From contig NZ_BMOC01000015.1 in assembly GCF_014646875.1 (NCBI RefSeq), positions 25,218 through 89,217 on the forward strand: a DNA stretch of 64,000 nt. The letters are read 5' to 3'. Positions within the stretch are counted from its first letter, which is position 1; the number at the start of each line of letters is the position of its first letter. Below, one piece after another: positions 63,986 to 64,000 of the stretch. Below the pieces are notes generated by a model. That model saw nothing but the letters and a program-made list of their open reading frames with translations, had not been told where the DNA came from and did not search any database. The stretch is from Halobellus salinus (GTDB taxonomy: Archaea > Halobacteriota > Halobacteria > Halobacteriales > Haloferacaceae). The position numbers were made by a program, and so were the translations under genes.

Positions 63986-64000
63986 CTCCACGGCACAAAC

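Overview
This is a chromosomal window from a haloarchaeon. The evidence is the high GC content, acidic Asp/Glu-rich proteins, archaeal information-processing genes (MCM, SRP54/FtsY, aIF-6, aIF1A, RIO1, prefoldin, thermosome, L31e/L39e/LX), a halobacterial [2Fe-2S] ferredoxin, and many starts lying 26-30 nt from a TATA-like box, which predicts leaderless mRNAs. Gene density is high and operons overlap by ATGA/GTGA. No prophage, CRISPR array or complete insertion sequence is visible.

Layout. 1-5.7 kb: 3' end of a phosphohexomutase, a hisI operon, a prepilin peptidase, a peroxiredoxin, a decayed mobile-element stretch (4.1-4.6 kb) and a ferredoxin. 5.7-16.3 kb: two MetY-type sulfhydrylases, one coupled to metX, with cobyrinate diamide synthase between them; then a cupin, a class V aminotransferase and NAD-dependent DNA ligase. 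16.3-27.3 kb: a second mobile-element scar, a histidine kinase, an ABC-2 exporter, uvrC, mdh, a DJ-1/PfpI protein, tRNA-Arg(TCT), a UPF0200/UPF0201 pair, a nucleoside-gate membrane protein and a split MgtE pair. 27.3-32.1 kb: the translation and protein-targeting cluster srp54 / ftsY-pfdA-LX / aif6-L31e-L39e. 32.2-38 kb: ferritin-like protein, biotin ECF transporter ecfT-ecfA-bioY under a BirA-box-like operator, a Cmi4-like protein and a MacB-type ABC pair. 38.2-41.4 kb: a large cell-surface protein with an AT-rich insert. 41.4-50.4 kb: HD hydrolase, Dph6-like ligase, nucleotidyltransferase and an MCM helicase carrying three inteins. 50.4-53.6 kb: a five-gene operon of uncharacterised proteins ending in a MinD-like ATPase. 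53.6-64 kb: amidohydrolase, aif1A-rio1-KH operon, a dead relBE pair, thermosome, PHP phosphoesterase, small haloarchaeal proteins and an XPD/DinG-type Fe-S helicase.

The most unusual items are the triple-intein MCM (one mini-intein, one intein lacking the block B His, one with added helix-turn-helix modules), the MinD operon next to it, the BirA-like operator over the bioY TATA box, the decayed RelBE module, three solitary IS200/IS605-like terminal hairpins, and a possible leader ORF overlapping the start of the HD-domain gene. Functions come from recognising motifs and family resemblance by eye; no database search was possible.
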